DNA from: an uncultured Prevotella sp.
GTDB taxonomy: Bacteria; Bacteroidota; Bacteroidia; Bacteroidales; Bacteroidaceae
Direction of reading: 5' to 3'
DNA: 24,485 bases
Assembly: GCA_900550035.1 (NCBI GenBank)
Contig: URQS01000048.1
Location: 1 to 24,485, forward strand
In this document: piece by piece, positions 22,621 through 24,485 of the stretch
Position numbering within the stretch: the stretch's first letter is position 1
How the letters are laid out: the number at the start of each line of letters is the position of its first letter
Position numbers and translations under genes: made by a program
Notes under the pieces: model-generated
Seen by the model: only the letters and a program-made list of their open reading frames with translations
What the model was told of the DNA's origin: nothing
Databases searched by the model: none

Positions 22621-23585
22621 ATCCTTATATATTTGTTTTCGTCAATGTATTCGTGTGGGCGCATTCCGAGTGCCACAACAGTATGTACAGCCATTTGTTC
22701 AAGACAGTATTTCAGCGTTAGCCATTTCCTTTCCTTTACGTCGCGCCACGGGCTCATGGCACGATAGCGTTCGAATTCACGCTTCATCGGATGACGGCAG
22801 TTGCTGAACCATGGCTTGGGCAGCCCCGTGTAGTGTATGATGGCGGGATGCTGCTGACCGTAAAGCATCTGATTGTCAAACTCCCAAGATACAACCGAAT
22901 GTCGTATGTCAAACCAATACTCGTTGAGCATATTGTATCTCAACGGAAGAGTAATCTTTGACTCACGAAAAACGTAGTTCAGAATGTCCTGGTCGTGGCA
23001 ATATAGAGAGTCGGGGCGTGCTGAAGCGTATTGGCAGAAGGCATCAGCCACATTGTTGGCACGCCAATAATCCAGATTGATGAGCAGCACTCCGGCGTTG
23101 AAGTAGCCCATCGGCTGCGGATAACGCAGGCGGTTGTAGTGCTCAATCTTGTTGTTGTAGCTGTCTGGCACAGCGGCTATAGCCTTGTTGTGCATGTCGG
23201 TAGACCACAATTCGTTGAGGCTGTCCGTGACGATTATGTCGCCGTCGAGATACAATACACGGTTGATGTCGTCAGGCAGCAGTTCGCTTAGAAAGAGCCG
23301 ATAGTATGTGGCATACGACGTGCCTACATGAGTGTTCTGCCCGTCACGGCCTATCGGAAAGGCGCTGAAAAGACTCTCGTCAACAAGATAGAACTTTATC
23401 TTCTGTCCGTAATCGCATGCTATGCGCTCAATCAGCGTGAGGCTGTTGCTGTCGATGCCGTTGTGCAGCACATGCACATGTATGTCAGCCTCGCGGTTGT
23501 TCTCGAACAGCGAGGTGAGCATTATTCCGGTCTGCATGACGTAGCAGCTGTCGGTAGAGCATACGATATCCATACTTATTGCCAT
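22617..23585 (-). CDS. Glycosyltransferase family 8 (LPS-type galactosyl/glucosyltransferase)
   Basis: A 322-aa GT8 enzyme. It shows MDIVCSTDSCYVMQTGIMLTS (residues 5-25), YATYYRLFLSELLP (91-104), RVLYLDGDIIV with the DXD at D114-D116, PMGYFNAGVLLINLDYWR (158-175), and the C-terminal HYTGLPKPW box that also binds metal. GT8 members add galactose or glucose to LPS cores or related glycans. Starts at 23591, 23585 and 23573 are all in frame; 23585 is used, and 23573 would begin exactly at MDIVCS. First gene of the GT8-GT4-membrane-protein operon; no exact promoter consensus was found upstream, only a one-off TGACTTTG (complement of 23644-23651). Confidence 0.88.
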   Translation of the reverse strand: MAISMDIVCSTDSCYVMQTGIMLTSLFENNREADIHVHVLHNGIDSNSLTLIERIACDYGQKIKFYLVDESLFSAFPIGRDGQNTHVGTSYATYYRLFLSELLPDDINRVLYLDGDIIVTDSLNELWSTDMHNKAIAAVPDSYNNKIEHYNRLRYPQPMGYFNAGVLLINLDYWRANNVADAFCQYASARPDSLYCHDQDILNYVFRESKITLPLRYNMLNEYWFDIRHSVVSWEFDNQMLYGQQHPAIIHYTGLPKPWFSNCRHPMKREFERYRAMSPWRDVKERKWLTLKYCLEQMAVHTVVALGMRPHEYIDENKYIRI

Positions 23586-23765
23586 ATACATTATTATATA
23601 TTCATAACGCACATTGCTTGTTAATATTGTGTTGTCCGGCAGCACAAAGTCAAGCCCATAGAGAAAAGCCCATTCAAAGGGTAATACTTTTGTAAAGTAA
23701 ATATTACAAAATCAGAATGTAATGATACAGTAAGGTAAAGGAAACATAAAAAAACGTTTCGATGC

Positions 23766-23796
23766 TTTGTCGTGACAAATTAAAATGTTAACTTTG
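23766..23796 (+). promoter_or_regulatory. Promoter of the fructose-bisphosphate aldolase gene
   Basis: TTTG (23766-23769), 19 bp, TAACTTTG (23789-23796): an exact consensus match. Transcription would start near 23803, ~40 nt before the ATG at 23843. Confidence 0.75.
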
Positions 23797-23842
23797 CAGA
23801 TGTAAAAAGATTACACGTTTTTTATAAAACAAATAAACAATT

Positions 23843-24485
23843 ATGGTAAACTACAAAGAATTGGGCTTGGTGAACACACGTGATATGTTCGCAAGAGCCA
23901 TCAAGGGTGGTTATGCAATTCCTGCATTCAACTTCAACAACCTCGAGCAGCTTCAGGCTATCATCAAGGCTTCTTCAGAACTGAAGTCGCCGGTTATCCT
24001 TCAGGTATCTAAGGGCGCACGCAACTATGCTAACGAGACTCTTCTCCGCTACATGGCTGAGGGTGCTGTAGAGTACGCTAAGGAGCTTGGCTGCAAGCAT
24101 CCTGAGATTGTTCTTCACCTTGACCACGGTGACAGCTTCGAGCTTTGCAAGAGCTGTGTAGACCTTGGCTTCTCTTCAGTAATGATCGACGGTTCTTCAC
24201 TGCCTTATGAGGAGAACATCGCTCTTACAAAGAAGGTTGTAGACTACGCTCATCAGTTCGACGTAACTGTAGAGGGTGAGCTCGGTGTATTGGCTGGTGT
24301 AGAGGATGAGGTTTCTTCAGATGTATGCCACTATACAAAGCCTGAGGAGGTTATCGACTTCACAAGCCGCACTGGTGTTGACTCATTGGCTATATCTATC
24401 GGTACTTCACACGGTGCTTACAAGTTCACTCCGGAGCAGTGCACACGCGACCCGAAGACTGGCAAGCTCGTTCCTCCTCCATTGG
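23843..24485 (+). CDS. fbaA: Class II fructose-1,6-bisphosphate aldolase (partial, right edge)
   Basis: 214 codons are present with no stop; the gene runs off the window. The enzyme is the zinc-dependent aldolase of glycolysis and gluconeogenesis, splitting fructose 1,6-bisphosphate into DHAP and glyceraldehyde 3-phosphate. Visible motifs are AIPAFNFNNLEQLQAI (residues 25-40), VLHLDHGDSFE (90-100; D94 likely catalytic acid, H95 zinc ligand), SSVMIDGSSLPYEEN (111-125), VTVEGELGVLAG (141-152; glutamate metal ligand) and AISIGTSHGAYK (183-194; H190 zinc ligand). Codon use is strongly biased (CTT, GCT, GTA, GAG and AAG dominate), as in highly expressed genes and unlike the neighbouring glycosyltransferases. 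Gene symbol by family; the long Bacteroidetes form may be named fba. Confidence 0.93.
   Translation, partial: MVNYKELGLVNTRDMFARAIKGGYAIPAFNFNNLEQLQAIIKASSELKSPVILQVSKGARNYANETLLRYMAEGAVEYAKELGCKHPEIVLHLDHGDSFELCKSCVDLGFSSVMIDGSSLPYEENIALTKKVVDYAHQFDVTVEGELGVLAGVEDEVSSDVCHYTKPEEVIDFTSRTGVDSLAISIGTSHGAYKFTPEQCTRDPKTGKLVPPPL

Overview
The window reads as a chromosomal segment of a Bacteroidales bacterium, most likely a Prevotella or close Prevotellaceae relative. The reasons are: type V pilus genes of the fimbrillin / DUF5119 / DUF3575 kind, a PorZ homologue of the type IX secretion system, a GH92 exo-alpha-mannosidase, a coiled-coil lipoprotein of Bacteroidales type, zinc-free L31, and upstream elements that repeatedly match the Bacteroidetes promoter consensus TTTG-N19-21-TAnnTTTG instead of sigma70 boxes. 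Genus assignment is inference.

Layout. (1) 29-5520, minus strand: a four-gene type V pilus operon read right to left: OmpA-like/DUF3575 protein, DUF5119 (FimB/Mfa2-type) lipoprotein, a small fimbrillin, then a large fimbrillin. It has a full-consensus promoter at 5688-5719 and an intercistronic hairpin at 2090-2118. (2) 5930-8851, minus strand: rsmI, a coiled-coil lipoprotein and a UraA-type permease in tight succession, ended by a strong terminator at 5846-5874. (3) 8964-10040, plus strand: a PerM/AI-2E family membrane protein, divergent from rsmI with back-to-back promoters. (4) 10259-12760: a TonB-dependent-receptor-like barrel lacking the usual N-terminal extension. (5) 12761-13383: a non-coding region of nested inverted repeats that looks like a MITE inserted in or beside a larger palindromic element. 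(6) 13384-13635: ribosomal protein L31 type B with promoter and terminator. (7) 13636-13939: a second repeat-rich gap with two copies of a 44-bp palindromic unit. (8) 13940-16222: GH92 alpha-mannosidase. (9) 16361-18439: porZ. (10) 18506-23585: a surface-glycan locus with four glycosyltransferases (GT2, DXD sugar-binding, GT4 and GT8 types) and one multi-pass membrane protein. (11) 23843 to the right edge: class II fructose-bisphosphate aldolase, cut off by the window.

How it may work together. The cell-surface theme is strong: pilus assembly, an outer-membrane receptor, a mannosidase, PorZ (known in Porphyromonas gingivalis as the T9SS component that presents anionic LPS to the attachment complex) and a glycan gene cluster directly beside it. 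The most interesting hypothesis is that the glycosyltransferase cluster helps build the LPS-type glycan that PorZ handles; that is inference from adjacency only. Two genes, the large fimbrillin and porZ, show clear internal base-composition steps, suggesting mosaic alleles. I found no complete insertion sequence, tRNA, rRNA, CRISPR array or obviously new multi-gene defence system.
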